NCBI GenBank assembly: GCA_006384855.1 | Contig: VCJN01002064.1 | Coordinates: forward strand, 1 to 64,000 | Direction of reading: 5' to 3' | DNA length: 64,000 nt | DNA from: Tetraselmis striata | Lineage: Eukaryota; Chlorophyta; Chlorodendrophyceae; Chlorodendrales; Chlorodendraceae | Part shown: piece after piece, positions 21,960-34,151 of the stretch | How positions within the stretch are numbered: the first letter of the stretch is position 1 | Layout: each line of letters starts with the position of its first letter | The notes under the pieces: generated by a model | Told to the model about the DNA's origin: nothing | The model's database searches: none | What the model saw: the letters and a program-made list of their open reading frames with translations, nothing else | Program-made: the position numbers and the translations under genes

Positions 21960-24890
21960 TGAGTATGTTTAGATATCAAGCTCGAAAAAGGTGCCGATCG
22001 GACTTGGATATCATCATCCGATATTGTAGAGCTTGTATACCTGTCTGAACCGGGCCGAGGACCACGCCCCAGGATTGTACGAGGTACAATCCCAACACCC
22101 CTCCTGGTTCCGAGGAGAGGGAGGGCCGGAAGGTCTGGGTAGAGATCCAAGGACGTGAGCCATAGGAGCCGGACTTATCTGCACTTGAGCCTTGATGTAC
22201 GAGAAACTTGGGAGTTGATGGTTGCACCACCGGAAGCTACAAATCGAACCTACTAACACTGGATATAGCGAAAGACGTAGAACTCATGAAATCTCGAAAT
22301 GCTTCAAGCGGGAATGGAACCCCGGTCTCTTGCCATACAAGCTCGCCACCGTAGCTCCGAAACCATGCTGAGATATCAAGCTTGAAAAAGGTGCCGATCG
22401 GACCTGGATATCATCATCCGATACCGTAGAGCTTGTATACCTGTCTGAACCGGGCCGAGGACCACGCCGCAGGACTGTGCGAGGTACAATCCCAACACCC
22501 CTCCTGGTTCTGAGGAGAGGGTCGGCCAGAAAGTTTGGGTAGAGATCCAAGGTGAGCCATAGGAGCCGGAATTATCCGCACTTGAGCCTTGATGTACGAG
22601 AAACTTGGGAGTTGATGGTTGCATCACCGGAAGCTACAAATCGAGCCCACCAACACCGGATATGGCAAAAGACGGAGAACCCATGAAATCTCGAAATGCT
22701 TCAAGCGGGAATGGAACCCCGGTCTCTTGCCATACCAGCTCGCCACCGTAGCTCCGAAACCATGCTGAGATATCAAGCTTGAAAAAGGTGCCGATCGGAC
22801 CTGGATATCATCATCCGATACTGTAGAGCTTGTATACCTGTCTGAACCGGGCCGAGGACCACGCCGCAGGACTGTGCGAGGTACAATCCCAACACCCCTC
22901 CTGGTTCTGAGGAGAGGGTCGGCCAGAAAGTTTGGGTAGAGATCCAAGGTGAGCCATAGGAGCCGGAATTATCCGCACTTGAGCCTTGATGTACGAGAAA
23001 CTTGGGAGTTGATGGTTGCATCACCGGAAGCTACAAATCGAGCCCACCAACACCGGATATGGCAAAAGACGGAGAACCCATGAAATCTCGAAATGCTTCA
23101 AGCGGGAATGGAACCCCGGTCTCTTGCCATACAAGCTCGCCACCGTAGCTCCGAAACCATGCTGAGATATCAAGCTTGAAAAAGGTGCCGATCGGACCTG
23201 GATATCATCATCCGATACCGTAGAGCTTGTATACCTGTCTGAACCGGGCCGAGGACCACGCCGCAGGACTGTGCGAGGTACAATCCCAACACCCCTCCTG
23301 GTTCTGAGGAGAGGGTCGGCCAGAAAGTTTGGGTAGAGATCCAAGGTGAGCCATAGGAGCCGGAATTATCCGCACTTGAGCCTTGATGTACGAGAAACTT
23401 GGGAGTTGATGGTTGCATCACCGGAAGCTACAAATCGAGCCCACCAACACCGGATATGGCAAAAGACGGAGAACCCATGAAATCTCGAAATGCTTCAAGC
23501 GGGAATGGAACCCCGGTCTCTTGCCATACCAGCTCGCCACCGTAGCTCCGAAACCATGCTGAGATATCAAGCTTGAAAAAGGTGCCGATCGGACCTGGAT
23601 ATCATCATCCGATACTGTAGAGCTTGTATACCTGTCTGAACCGGGCCGAGGACCACGCCGCAGGACTGTGCGAGGTACAATCCCAACACCCCTCCTGGTT
23701 CTGAGGAGAGGGTCGGCCAGAAAGTTTGGGTAGAGATCCAAGGTGAGCCATAGGAGCCGGAATTATCCGCACTTGAGCCTTGATGTACGAGAAACTTGGG
23801 AGTTGATGGTTGCATCACCGGAAGCTACAAATCGAGCCCACCAACACCGGATATGGCAAAAGACGGAGAACCCATGAAATCTCGAAATGCTTCAAGCGGG
23901 AATGGAACCCCGGTCTCTTGCCATACGAGCTCGCCACCGTAGCTCCGAAACCATGCTGAGATATCAAGCTCGAAAAAGGTGCCGATCGGACCTGGATATC
24001 ATCATCCGATACTGTAGAGCTTGTATATCTGTCTGAACTGGGCCGAGGACCACGCTGCAGGACAGTGCGAGGTACAATCCCAACACCCCTCCTGGTTCCG
24101 AGGAGAGGGCCGGCCAGAAAGTTTGGGTAGAGATCCAAGGTGAGCCATAGGAGCCGGAATTATCCGCACTTGAGCCTTGATGTACGAGAAACTTGGGAGT
24201 TGATGGTTGCATCACCGGAAGCTACAAATCGGACTAACACCGGATATGGCAAAAGACGGAGAACCCATGAAATCTCGAAATGCTTCAAGCAGGAATGGAA
24301 CCCCGGTCTCTTGCCATACAAGCTCGCCACCGTAGCTCCGAAACCATGCTGAGATATCAAGCTCGAAAAAGGTGCCGATCGGACCTGGATATCACCATCC
24401 GATACTGTAGAGCTTGTATACCTGTCTGAACCGGGCCGAGGACCACGCCGTAGGATTGTGCGAGGTACAATCCCAACACCCCTCCTGGTTCCGAGGAGAG
24501 GGTCGGCCAGAAAGTTTGGGTAGAGATCCAAGGTGAGCCATAGGAGCCGGAATTATCCGCACTTGAGCCTTGATGTACGAGAAACTTGGGAGTTGATGGT
24601 AGCATCACCGGAAGCTACAAATCGGACTAACACCGGATATGGCAAAAGACGGAGAACCCATGAAATCTCGAAATGCTTCAAGCGGGACTGGAACCCCGGT
24701 CTCTTGCCATACAGGCTTGCCACCTAAGCTCCGAAACCATGTTGAGATATCAAGCTCGAAAAAGGTGCCGATCGGACCTGGATATCATCATCCGATATTG
24801 TAGAGCTTGTCTACCGGTCCGAACTGGGCCGAGGACCACGCCACAGGACTGTACGAGGTACTGCCCCAACAGACTATATCCTAAACCTAG
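21960..24890. repeat. 397-bp tandem satellite, about 7.4 copies
   Basis: The word GAGATATCAAGCT recurs at about 21968, 22369, 22766, 23163, 23560, 23957, 24350 and 24743, a period of 397 (first interval about 400, later ones about 393). Central copies are nearly identical; outer copies are more diverged. Diagnostic bases alternate (GATACCGTAG versus GATACTGTAG), so copies 2-3 and 4-5 form a duplicated 794-bp dimer. On the minus strand each unit contains GAGCTACGGTGG and, about 30 bases on, GGTTCCATTCC, resembling tRNA A and B boxes. The minus-strand frames repeated in every unit are by-products of the period. Confidence 0.9.
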
Positions 24891-26170
24891 CGTCGCCGAT
24901 CCAGGGCAGGGCTTTCCTTAATTTGAAATTTGAAATTTCTTACAACTTTACTCCCGGGCAACCCAAGCGAGCCGTTCTTCGGCCCTAATACGACAACCCG
25001 CATGTGCTTCACTAATTAAAGTGCATAGCACGTAGTCCTCTGATGGCCATGCCTTCCTCGCCATGTCCTACGAGGGAGGCATGCCTTCCTCGCCACCTCG
25101 CCCTCCACCAAACTCCCCAAACTCCAGCATCGCAGTGCGCACCTCCCTCCGCGCAATAGTGTTTCAGGGCTCCGGGCACCCCCTAGGTGCTGTGGTCCGC
25201 TAGTGGCTGCTTCGGCCCGCTTCCCGGGCATGCATCCAGCTAGTGCGGCGCCGTGTTGTCGCCCATTCCCTTCGGTGGGGTATGTCCTGCTGAATATACA
25301 GGCGAACTGAGGCAGTCCTCTCTTGCTCTTCATAAATGGGTCTCCCCCAGCTGTCAGGGCGTGTTCCCGGTAACGGAGCGTTGCGTGTGGAGCGGGTAGG
25401 GGTGGGCGGGCTGGCTCACATGCGCAGGCGCGCCGCCTCGACTTTCCTTGACTGCATTGTTGCCTTAACGATGCGCCGTTGAAAGGATGCCGTAGAGATG
25501 TCGCAAAGATTTCACTGCTGGCAGTCGCGTCCCGGGGGCGGAAAAAAAAACGGTTTAAGGGTGCCAGGCGGCAGTTTCTTCAGGTACAGAGACTGTGGAC
25601 CCCCGGCGCCGAGGCCTGGGGTTGTTATCACTACACCCGAAGCCGGGGGGGATAGTCCCCACGTGGTAGTGTTCCCGGGCATCTGCATCCTGCACACTCT
25701 ATATCGCTGCCTGAGTGCTGTCTACCGCATTTATGGCAGGAAACCTGTGACTAAACTGATATCGAGCAGGTGTCATCAGTATGTAGACTTTGACACTGCC
25801 GTTTTGTACATGCATATATGTAAATATAATATCTGCCGACCATCTGCGCCACTCGCAAGTTCTCATATCTGCCGGAAATCAGCAACACTCCTGAGGCCAA
25901 GGGGGTGCACGGCTTCCGCTATAGGCGCGGCGTTGGATGTCGATGAAGTATTTTATCAAGTGTGCAAGTAATCTCAGTTATTAACAGGTTTTCACTCCGC
26001 ACTCCCCCACACAGCGTCGGAGTTGCATTTGGGGCATTGTCTTGTTGTTCTCAATATATTGTATATCATGGCGAGTTGGCGCTGTCGTCTGGGCGCGCCT
26101 CGTTCCATCGACCCACAAAGCGGGTCAGTCCAGGGTCGTATGTACATGTCAGGACGAGGCCAGGACGAGG
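24891..26170. other. Intergenic, no gene recognised
   Basis: Open frames exist (for example 25498-25971 plus) but their translations show no family resemblance or compositional sign of coding. Confidence 0.45.
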
Positions 26171-27034
26171 TCAGACTGAAGTGAGACTCCCTGCAGTGGG
26201 GACTGGCTGGTGGCCAGAGGTCGCTTTGCGACAGGTCTTTTTGTGCTCCCGCCAGTGAGCCTTCTGGCAGGCTTTGTCGCAGTATCGCACGACCATGCAG
26301 CGAGAGCACCGCAACACCTGCTTGCTGCTATCGGCAGCAGCTCCGCAGCACTCACAGCACCGCCGGTGCGCAGCATCCGAGGTCTGCTGCGCTGCGATCG
26401 TTGCGGATGCGGCATTGAAGTCCTGGCGTGGGAGCGATGCGCACGTGGAAAGTATGTGGACGTCCGGTGAGCACCAGTATGGGTGATGGTGGTAGGACGG
26501 TGGAAAGGCCTCCTTGTCGAGCCGGACTCCGTCGAAACGGGTAGTAAACAGGTCGCCACTGTGCTCGCCTTCCGGCCAGCAGCGAAGCAGGCTCGTCTTG
26601 GAGATGTGCAGAGGCACGGGCAAATGGTCAACCACCAGGACGTTAGTCAGCTGCAGATCGACAGGGAACGAGTCGCCCTTCGCGATGCGCGTTCTGCGGC
26701 CATCTTCCAACATCTCCTGTTCTTGGCGCGCTGCCCGGACTCTGACCGGCAGGGGCTGCGAAAGCATGCCGAACACGTGGAGCGGCGCGTCTGTTTTGGC
26801 GCCGGTCAGCCCCTGGCACGGCGGCAGCGGCGCGGCCAGCTCCAGGAATAGCTGGTCGCCGCCTTCCAGCGAGGAGAGGAAGTCGCGGTCGATAAAGTGG
26901 CGCATCTCATGGGAGGCGGTTCCGAGGTCGTGCGAGGCGTTCGTGACGCGCCCCCTGGTTCTCACGTCTTGCATGACGTCCGCCCGGCTGGGGTAGTAAA
27001 AGGCGTACTTCACGACGTCCTCCGCGCTCGTCAT
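26171..27034 (-). CDS. MYND-type zinc-finger protein
   Basis: Intronless frame of 287 codons with ATG at 27034. The C-terminal residues 226-268 form a MYND finger: CECCG, then LRCSRCMVVRYCDKACQKAH and WREHKKTC, with the C-x2-C, C-x2-C, C-x3-C and H-x3-C spacing of the family. MYND fingers bind proline-rich protein partners and are not themselves DNA-binding. The N-terminal 220 residues are not recognised; they include HEMRHFIDRDFLSSLEGGDQ and DLQLTNVLVVDHLPVPLHIS and look globular. Many algal genomes carry large families of small proteins with C-terminal MYND fingers of unknown role. No SET domain is visible, so a SMYD-type methyltransferase is not indicated. Confidence 0.85.
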   Translation of the reverse strand: MTSAEDVVKYAFYYPSRADVMQDVRTRGRVTNASHDLGTASHEMRHFIDRDFLSSLEGGDQLFLELAAPLPPCQGLTGAKTDAPLHVFGMLSQPLPVRVRAARQEQEMLEDGRRTRIAKGDSFPVDLQLTNVLVVDHLPVPLHISKTSLLRCWPEGEHSGDLFTTRFDGVRLDKEAFPPSYHHHPYWCSPDVHILSTCASLPRQDFNAASATIAAQQTSDAAHRRCCECCGAAADSSKQVLRCSRCMVVRYCDKACQKAHWREHKKTCRKATSGHQPVPTAGSLTSV

Positions 27035-29326
27035 GCTGACGATACCGTCTCCTCAGGCCGGCCTTCTGCCCCTCGCTCGGTCGTCGCTGACTCACTCCCG
27101 CCTGCCACTTCGGCAAACTTCGGGCGTACCGCGTCGCACCACCTTGGGGTAGACTGTAGACCAATCTCTGCACCGGAAAACCGCGCGGCCGGTCCTTTGC
27201 CGTCTTGCGTGAGCGCCCGTGACGCGGCAGCTGGCCAGTGACGGCAGCGGCCTTTGGTTACAGGCCAGGGCGTGCCAGTAATCTCGCTCGAACGGGACGA
27301 CAGCAGCGCAGGCAAGCGCAACAGCAAGCACAGGGGATGAGGCCCGTAATCTGCGGCGGGGCGTGCTGATGTCGCGTCGGGGCACTGCCATACTCGTGAG
27401 CACCCGTACCAGAAGGCGGGCCTCACCCAGCATGCGCACGCACGCGAGTAGCGCGGCACGGCGTCGGCAGCGCGGCCTGCACAGCAGTTCTTTTTTTTTT
27501 CCCCGCCCCCGGGACAGGACTGGCACCAGTGAAACCCTTGCAGCGTCTCTACGACGGCCGTTTAGGCAGCAATCCAGTTACGGAAAGCCCTGGGTAGGCC
27601 TGCACAGCTGTATGTCACAAACTACAGGTGCCGCGCGATTGCTGGTGCGTGAAGCGCAACAGCAATAGGGATGAGCGCTATGGTCTAGACAGTTGGCTAA
27701 GTAGTACAGTAGCTGCAGGCAGGCAGGGAAACAGGTCGGGAGCTGGTGCGGTCGCGAGTCCGCTGCTCACTGTCCCATCCTGGAAGATTCTAGACAAAGC
27801 CGATGACTGGCTACTGTGCTATATTTTCCAGGTGGTAGTCGTTCGACCGCACAACTCGGTCCGTCGTCTGACTAAACTCAGTTAAGTACTTCACAACGAT
27901 AAAATAAACATGCACAGGATCTGCGCTATCCGTTTGAACTATTAATAATTAAGGCGATCGCCCGCTGAAAATATCCGTACTTGTAGTGGGGGATGCAATT
28001 ACACACAAAATGCACCAGCATTATTATAAATGTCGGACTACAAAATGCTAAATCAGGGTTTCGGAACACCAAGTTTTTTATTTTTTCGCCCCAAGGACAG
28101 GAACACCAATATTCGGTATGAGCAAGTACCTACTTTCCTCCCCCCCCCCCCCCCCCCCTTCCCCCACCCGCTGCCTGGGTGGACCCGACGACCGTCCTCG
28201 GCCTTTTGAATCGTGAGCCCTCCGTCCGCCTCCACCCCCGGCTAGGAATGAGGGCGGCGCTCGTGCACCGGTGGCACCTTGGTAGCCTTGGACCCGCCCG
28301 TGCTTTCACGGCCGCGGAGGAGCAGTATGTGCGAGTTGGACACCGGCGTCTTATGTCGTTGCGGGTCCCGTCGGGCAACTTATCGTTTGCTGACTGTTCG
28401 CTGAGCACCCTCTCCCTTCTTGTCATGTCGGCGCCTCCACCTCACATTCGGCCTAGTGTGCCGCTATTGGAGTGGCCCGGGATGTTGTGCTGGAGAGGGA
28501 GTTCCACGTTCGGCGAAAGGGGACGCGACCGAGTTGGCGGCGGTTTTGGCGCTGGGAGGCCTGCGTCGGCTACCCGCCCGTGGCGCCCCGTTTTGGGTTG
28601 AACACTCCCCCCCCCCCCCCCCCCCCCCCCCCACCCACCCATTTCCGCTCCTTGCTGCGATACCTTTCGAAGCTCCTCCCGCTGCATGCCGGCTGTCCCG
28701 CGACGCGCTGCCCGGAATCAGAGCCATGTGCTCCGTCTCCATCAACACCACGTTCACGAGCCATCAAATGGGCCAACGACGATGTGAGCTCGACCAGCAA
28801 TGTAGAATGGGCATGAATGTCTGCTTGCAGCGATTCGAGCGTCGACCCGGCGACGGGGTCTTCTCCATATGACATGGTGACGCACAGACGTCCGTACGGA
28901 TGAGAATTACACACACGGATGGTGAGCCGGGTATGGTCTTGAAACAGCCTGTGAACTTGCCCGCAACATGTTACGGGACAGTTAAGCGCTGTGTGTAACA
29001 CATCGAAACGGGAAGATGACATGCTCGGCTGTTGCGGCTGCTTTTATCTCTACCCGTGCAACATGCGCACGGGCGCAGCAACGGATGAACTAGTGACCCG
29101 TACCACTTAGCAGCACATGTAGCCGGAAAAGCGGTTAGAAAAGGAGGAAACCCCATACACTAGTTTAGTTAGATCAATACCCATGCTTCCCCAATACATC
29201 ACTAAACTACATGGGTGCTTGATATTCATCGATGTCCACTGATGTTGCCCGTTGGTTATTTGGCGGTTGCATTTGCCTAAAAATCGGAGTCTTTACAAGT
29301 TCTCCGGGACACGGTATGCCTCGTGT
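27035..29326. other. Intergenic with unresolved ORFs
   Basis: Poly-C tracts lie at 28138-28158 and 28607-28632, with open frames on both strands around them. Nothing in 27.0-28.1 kb is recognisable. The 3' flank of the leftward APS kinase gene has a TGTAA word (minus strand, near 29297), the usual green-algal polyadenylation signal, about 30 bases past the stop. Confidence 0.45.
28570..29022 (-). CDS. Hypothetical ORF, low confidence
   Basis: The N-terminal part (MSYGEDPVAGSTLESLQADI, then HAHSTLLVELTSSLAHLMAR) looks protein-like and amphipathic. The frame then runs into a G/C homopolymer, where an intron could begin. No family is recognised and the competing plus-strand frame is similar in length. 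It may be a fragment of a mobile element. Confidence 0.2.
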   Translation of the reverse strand: MSSSRFDVLHTALNCPVTCCGQVHRLFQDHTRLTIRVCNSHPYGRLCVTMSYGEDPVAGSTLESLQADIHAHSTLLVELTSSLAHLMARERGVDGDGAHGSDSGQRVAGQPACSGRSFERYRSKERKWVGGGGGGGGGGVFNPKRGATGG

Positions 29327-32300
29327 CTAGTGTGCGGCGGGCGGCGGAGAGGCCACGTAGCCTCCCTCCCGCAGGTACGCCAACACTTCCGCCGCCATGG
29401 CGTCGGCAGGCACGGGGGCGCCGGCGTCGTCGGCGGCGGCGAGTGTCACCTCCGCAGCGGCCGGCGCCTCGTAGGGGTCGTCGATGCCGGTGAAGCACTT
29501 GATCTTGCCGGCGCGCGCGGCCTTGTAGAGGCCCTTGGGGTCGCGGGCCTCGCAAACCTGTGGGCCGGCGGCACGGTGTCGTGCGCTCCCTCAGCAGCCA
29601 CTGACACACAGCGCGACGGGGGCAGCAAGCCAAAGCAGTCGAGAGGAGTAGGGGGGGGGGGGGGGGGGGGTATACTACAGGCCGCAAAATAACAGGGACA
29701 AGAGTACAAATCCGTGAGAAGGTTGCACGCCACTTGGCATTGAACCGCTTCCTGCAGTATGCGGGCTGGACATGGTGCCCCCTCGAACAAGTAGCCCATG
29801 CCCGTCGCCGCATTGATGCGGTGGCATGCCCCAGAGAAAAACGCAAACGGTCGTGAAGTAGGCGAATTGATACTATGCAAGACGGTCCGCCGCGTTGCAT
29901 CAAACGTGCGCACGATACAACTAGGGTTCGATAGGTTATTTCAATGCCCTATTTATACAGTATGCATAGGTATGTATGGCGGCTCTCGTGAATCACGAGC
30001 CCGTGCCTTCGCAGGCCGTTGGCTCTTTAATATGGCATCATATTCGGTTGCTAGTGTGCGCACTCGGTGGGCATTTTGCCCGTACGAACTTATAGTTGGT
30101 TGAAACTCGGGCGCACAATAGATAGCGACTAAGGCGGCGCGGCTGCGAGCACTGCGATCTCTACCGCTCCTCGCCCAGTCGCCTCGTGGCTGCCGCCCAA
30201 GTCCTTCGAGTTTTGTGGTTTTGTCTAAAACCTTCGGACTTCGGCGGTCCGGACTTGGGGCGTAATGCCCACAGGCTGGAACCGAACGCGCGCGTTCAGC
30301 ACCAAGCAAGGCTCTCACCAGCCCTTACCTAGATGAGAAAGCACCACGGACCCACAGTTTCAACATATGTATCTCGTCAGAATCAGCGCGGCCTTTGCGG
30401 TGTGGCGCAGTAATAAGCGTACGCGAGTACATAGTGCCACCGTCTCGTCTCGTACGCGAGAGGTCCATGTATCGACTCCTGGCCGATGTATTTTCGGCAA
30501 TCTCGTCCCGGCGTGTCCCGGGTTTACCCGGTTGATGCATTATAGCCCTTCGGGGTTCGAATGAGGCAATGGTCTTTGGGCTATGCCAGACCTACGACTG
30601 CAGTTGGCGCAAGAGGTCAAGTGCTGGGGCGGCTTCGGCCGATGACCCGGGGCGAACTTTTTTACTTTTTTACATAGTGCCACCGTTATTCTGCGGACTG
30701 TAGTATACTTGACACTGATGACCTGCACCCGCATGAACCCGAGACCCACGGCTCGCGTGCTCCACAATCACGGCATATGTGGTGTACCACCAGTATGTGG
30801 TTCCGTCATTTGGGGATGCTCCTACGGGATGGCGGGGTTTAGGGTTTCCCAGTGGTGCGTTCGGCAGTTTTGTGCTGAAGGGTATTCTTTACCGTAGGGT
30901 TTCATATAGGTTTCAACACCCTATAACCCCCTCGTAGCACGTTATAGCCGGTGTCCAACTGTCAATGCCTTCGCGCCCCGCGGGTAATCCTTATGGGTTG
31001 GCACAGCACGCGAACGCTCGTCGTTCGCTCGACTTGTCTTTCTTCTTGAGGCTGCGGTCGGCAAAACTACTGCGAGTACGTAATGTGTTGTGTGTACTAA
31101 TATGGACAAACATCAGCACATTGGCTCGCCCCGCAGTACACACAGTAGGCGGTCGATGGGGAAATCGCGTCGCGGTGGGGTCGCGGGCAGGTTGGCGTTG
31201 CAGCCCGGTGCAGCCCGGCGCGGCGGCGCACCTCCAGTGGCACCTCCATGTACACTTCCACAAAGTCCGCGGGGTCGGCCATGAGCGCCCGCGCGCGCTC
31301 GCGGTCCGCGCGGTACGGCGAGATGAAGCTGACGAGCGTGATGGCGCCGCTCTCCGCAAACAGCTTGGCGACCTCGCCGATGCGGCGGATGTTCTCCTCG
31401 CGGTCCGCCGCGCTGAAGCCCAGGTTCTTGTTCAGGCCTGCGCCGAGCGCCAGCTCAGCCGGCGCGAACGTCGCCTGCCGATCCTGATGCACTATGTGCT
31501 TGTGATACTAACAAGCGGGGAGGGGTGCACCCTGCCTCCAACTCGCACCGCCTATATACGTTATTAATGCCGGTGTCGGCGCGGCGATAAGAGCACGGTG
31601 GGCAAGCGCACCCGCCCGACCTGTCAAAAGTCAAATTCAGACGAAAGCAAAGCGGAATTATAGAGAATGTTATCAAAGGTTGCGCGCAAGCCCAGGTTGG
31701 GGCTTATTAGAAGAAGCAAGCCCAAAGGTGCGCCGGCACTCTCTTGGATTCCGGACAATAATTGATTGTTGTCAGCCCCCCTCTTGTCCATTATGGGTAA
31801 TCCTAAACGCACCACCCCGCCGCCATACACTATTAATCAATAAATGTTGCGCTTGTGGGGCTCTCACTCATCACCGTTTCACAAATGCCCCCTCACATGG
31901 CGTTTAGGATATGCCAACTGCTCAAAAGGGGTTTGCATCCTCAGCGGCAGAAACATACCGTACAAAGACAAACGATCTGCGGATAAATGAAGTGCTCGAG
32001 CATCCGCCCGCGAAGAGGAAAAACTATTAATACCGAGAAATAACTCGGTGGCACAAATATTCCGACGCGAAGCAGGTGCAGAACAGTTCATCATTTTTGG
32101 CCCTGCGCATCGTTCTTAATTCTATGGCATAGTCCACGAATCCCGGACGCGGCATTATCTCGAATCGGCGCAAGACCCGTCCGGGTACTCGACCGACCCA
32201 TGGTTATCGCGGTGTTCAAACACTCTATTCATCGTACGGATTAATAGCGACAGGGGGTCAGGCCTTAGTTTTGCCCCATATACCCCTTATTAGGGAGGGG

Positions 32301-34151
32301 TATAGGGCAATAAAAAGTTAAACATGCCGCGCCTGCCCGGCGTGCATCCAACCTGCCAGTCATGCCCCCCCCCCCCCCCCCCCCTCCTCCTCCTCTCCTC
32401 GCCCCCCCAAAACCCCCTGGGGACACATCCGGGGACCGACGTCAACACCGCGGCGGCCAAGGGTTGCGTCTCCCCGCGCGTTGGCCACCCGCCGCCCCGC
32501 AACTCGCCAACGTGTGGAAGTCACAGCGGGGGGGGGGGGGGGGGGGGGAGGGGGGGGGGGGGGGATTACGCTGCACCGGGCCGGGCGCGTTGACCGCCCG
32601 TCGTGGCAGACCGGCACGCCCGCACCCCCCTCCCCCCCCTGGCAGCATCTACCGGGGTAGCGGAGGCGGCCGAGGCGGCTGTGGGGTAGCAGTAGGTCCT
32701 GGCGGCCGTAATGCGCAGAAGGATGCCGAGCCCAGGGGGGCGGCAACTGTGGGTTGACCGGGGGCAATCGTGCGAGACACCAGCCGCCATACTCCGCAGC
32801 GTAATTATCAAATACGAGACGCCTGTGGCGGGCCACCGGCCCGGTTGAGATAACGCAGGTGCAAAAGGTAGAGAAACCAATCCCAACTGACAATAAAAGT
32901 GCTCTCGCTGATTATGTCGCCCATTGAGCAAGCCCGTATTCCTCGCGCGCCTCCGTCCCGCTCAGGGGGGGGGGGGGTCCCCTACTCTCCCACTAATATC
33001 TCCAGAAAGCGGAGTGGAAAATTTCCTCTGATTCTGGTAAAGCACTTTCCGGCTATCTCCCGATTCCTTCACGGCACCCTCTGCTCGTTTACTGCAGCAT
33101 CTTGCTGACTTCTGCGGCTTGTCGGGTATGCGGATTTCCGTACGAACACAAACGACCTGCGGATGAAATAATAACGTTGTTTGACTTCTCCACGTGAAGA
33201 GGACCAAACGATTATAACGGAGGACTCAGTCGGTATAAATCACGAGTATTCCCTCATAGAGGTGCAAAACAATGCATATTTTTTTGACCCTGGGAGCTGT
33301 AATTAATTCTACCGTATTATACGGGTATGTAACAATAAGGATTATAGAAAACAATGGGGCAAGCAGAAATCGCTGCGCCCATTGAATCCTAATATTCGCT
33401 ACTTCCACATTATTAAATGAGAATAACAAATTGTGGTGACCCCCCGCCCCCCCCCCCCCCCTCTTCCTTTCCGGCTTCACACCCAAGAGGAGCCACAGCC
33501 GCGGGTACGCCTCACCCGCGCCTCACCCGCGCGGACCGAATCTCCCGTCGGCACCCATCAAGGCGTCCGGCGGAGCCTGGTTATCGAATAGGCACCGAAC
33601 AGATTGCAGATCCATAGGGCCACTCAAGCTCCCGTCTGCATTTCGGTTAGTTTCCCTACCTCCGGGCGGTCGGATACACAGACACAGACACACAGACACA
33701 CAGACACAGACACACAGACACAGACACACAGACACACAGACACACACACACACACACATCGTTTTTGGTTGATAAAGATGCCACCCATTTTCACCGTTGC
33801 ACGGGGCAGCAGGATGAGGACTGCGGTGTGGCGATGTCCTGCGGGCCGGGGTCAATCGAAGGGGTGGGGCGGGGGAGGCGCAGCCGCACCGTGGCGCACG
33901 TTGTCGCCGTCCAGGTTGACGGTGAAGCGGCCCTCCGCCGCCAGCATGTGCTCCAGCGTGCACGCCACCGTGCTCTTGCCGCTGCCGCTGAGGCCCGTGA
34001 ACCACAGCACGACGCCGCGCTGCCCCAGCAGCGCCTCCTTGTCCGCGCGGCTTACGCGCGACTCGTGCCAGCGGATGTTGGTAGACGCGGCCACGTCATA
34101 GGCGGCGGCCGCGGGCGCCACGGGCGCCGTCGCTGCTTCCGTGACCGTCAT
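29327..34151 (-). CDS. APK: Adenylylsulfate kinase (APS kinase)
   Basis: Exons 33890-34151, 31232-31437 and 29327-29557 close in phase to 232 residues. APS kinase phosphorylates adenylylsulfate with ATP to make PAPS, the sulfate donor. Visible motifs: P-loop GLSGSGKS at residues 53-60, DGDNVRHG at 81-88, the junction-built GLNKNLGFS, then [30 protein letters not shown] and the C-terminal [20 protein letters not shown] with [11 protein letters not shown]. All active-site blocks are present, and length matches the stand-alone kinase. The N-terminal 25 residues are Ala-rich. The frame stays open upstream to a possible splice acceptor near 34190 preceded by a long C tract, so a further 5' exon carrying a plastid leader cannot be excluded. 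Introns are long (2452 and 1674 bp); intron 2 carries a SINE. Confidence 0.92.
30428..30686 (+). mobile_element. tRNA-derived SINE, copy 1, with target-site duplication
   Basis: The insert 30444-30670 is flanked by perfect 16-bp direct repeats TACATAGTGCCACCGT (30428-30443 and 30671-30686). The body shares GGCGTGTCCCGGG, TTACCCGGTTGATGCATTA, GGCTATGCCAGACC and GGCCGATGACCCGGGGCGA with copy 3, and ends in a T-rich tail. The head is truncated before the A box. It lies inside APS kinase intron 2, antisense to the gene. Confidence 0.88.
33677..33758. repeat. CA/CAGA microsatellite
   Basis: About 80 bases of interspersed ACAC and CAGA units, inside APS kinase intron 1. Confidence 0.9.

Noticed and set aside
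22284-24608. Repeated 83- and 107-codon minus-strand frames, which looked like a tandem gene family
   Set aside because: They recur every 397 bp with the satellite, in overlapping frames, with no protein-like features; repeat structure explains them.
24885-24900. CCTAAACCTA-like words suggested telomeric repeats
   Set aside because: Isolated occurrences only; no tandem array.
28179-28872. Plus-strand frames of 140-150 codons
   Set aside because: Arg/Pro/Gly-rich translations interrupted by a poly-C tract, without motif; competing minus-strand frames are equally long.
30965-31567. 200-codon plus-strand frame
   Set aside because: It is the antisense shadow of APS kinase exon 2.
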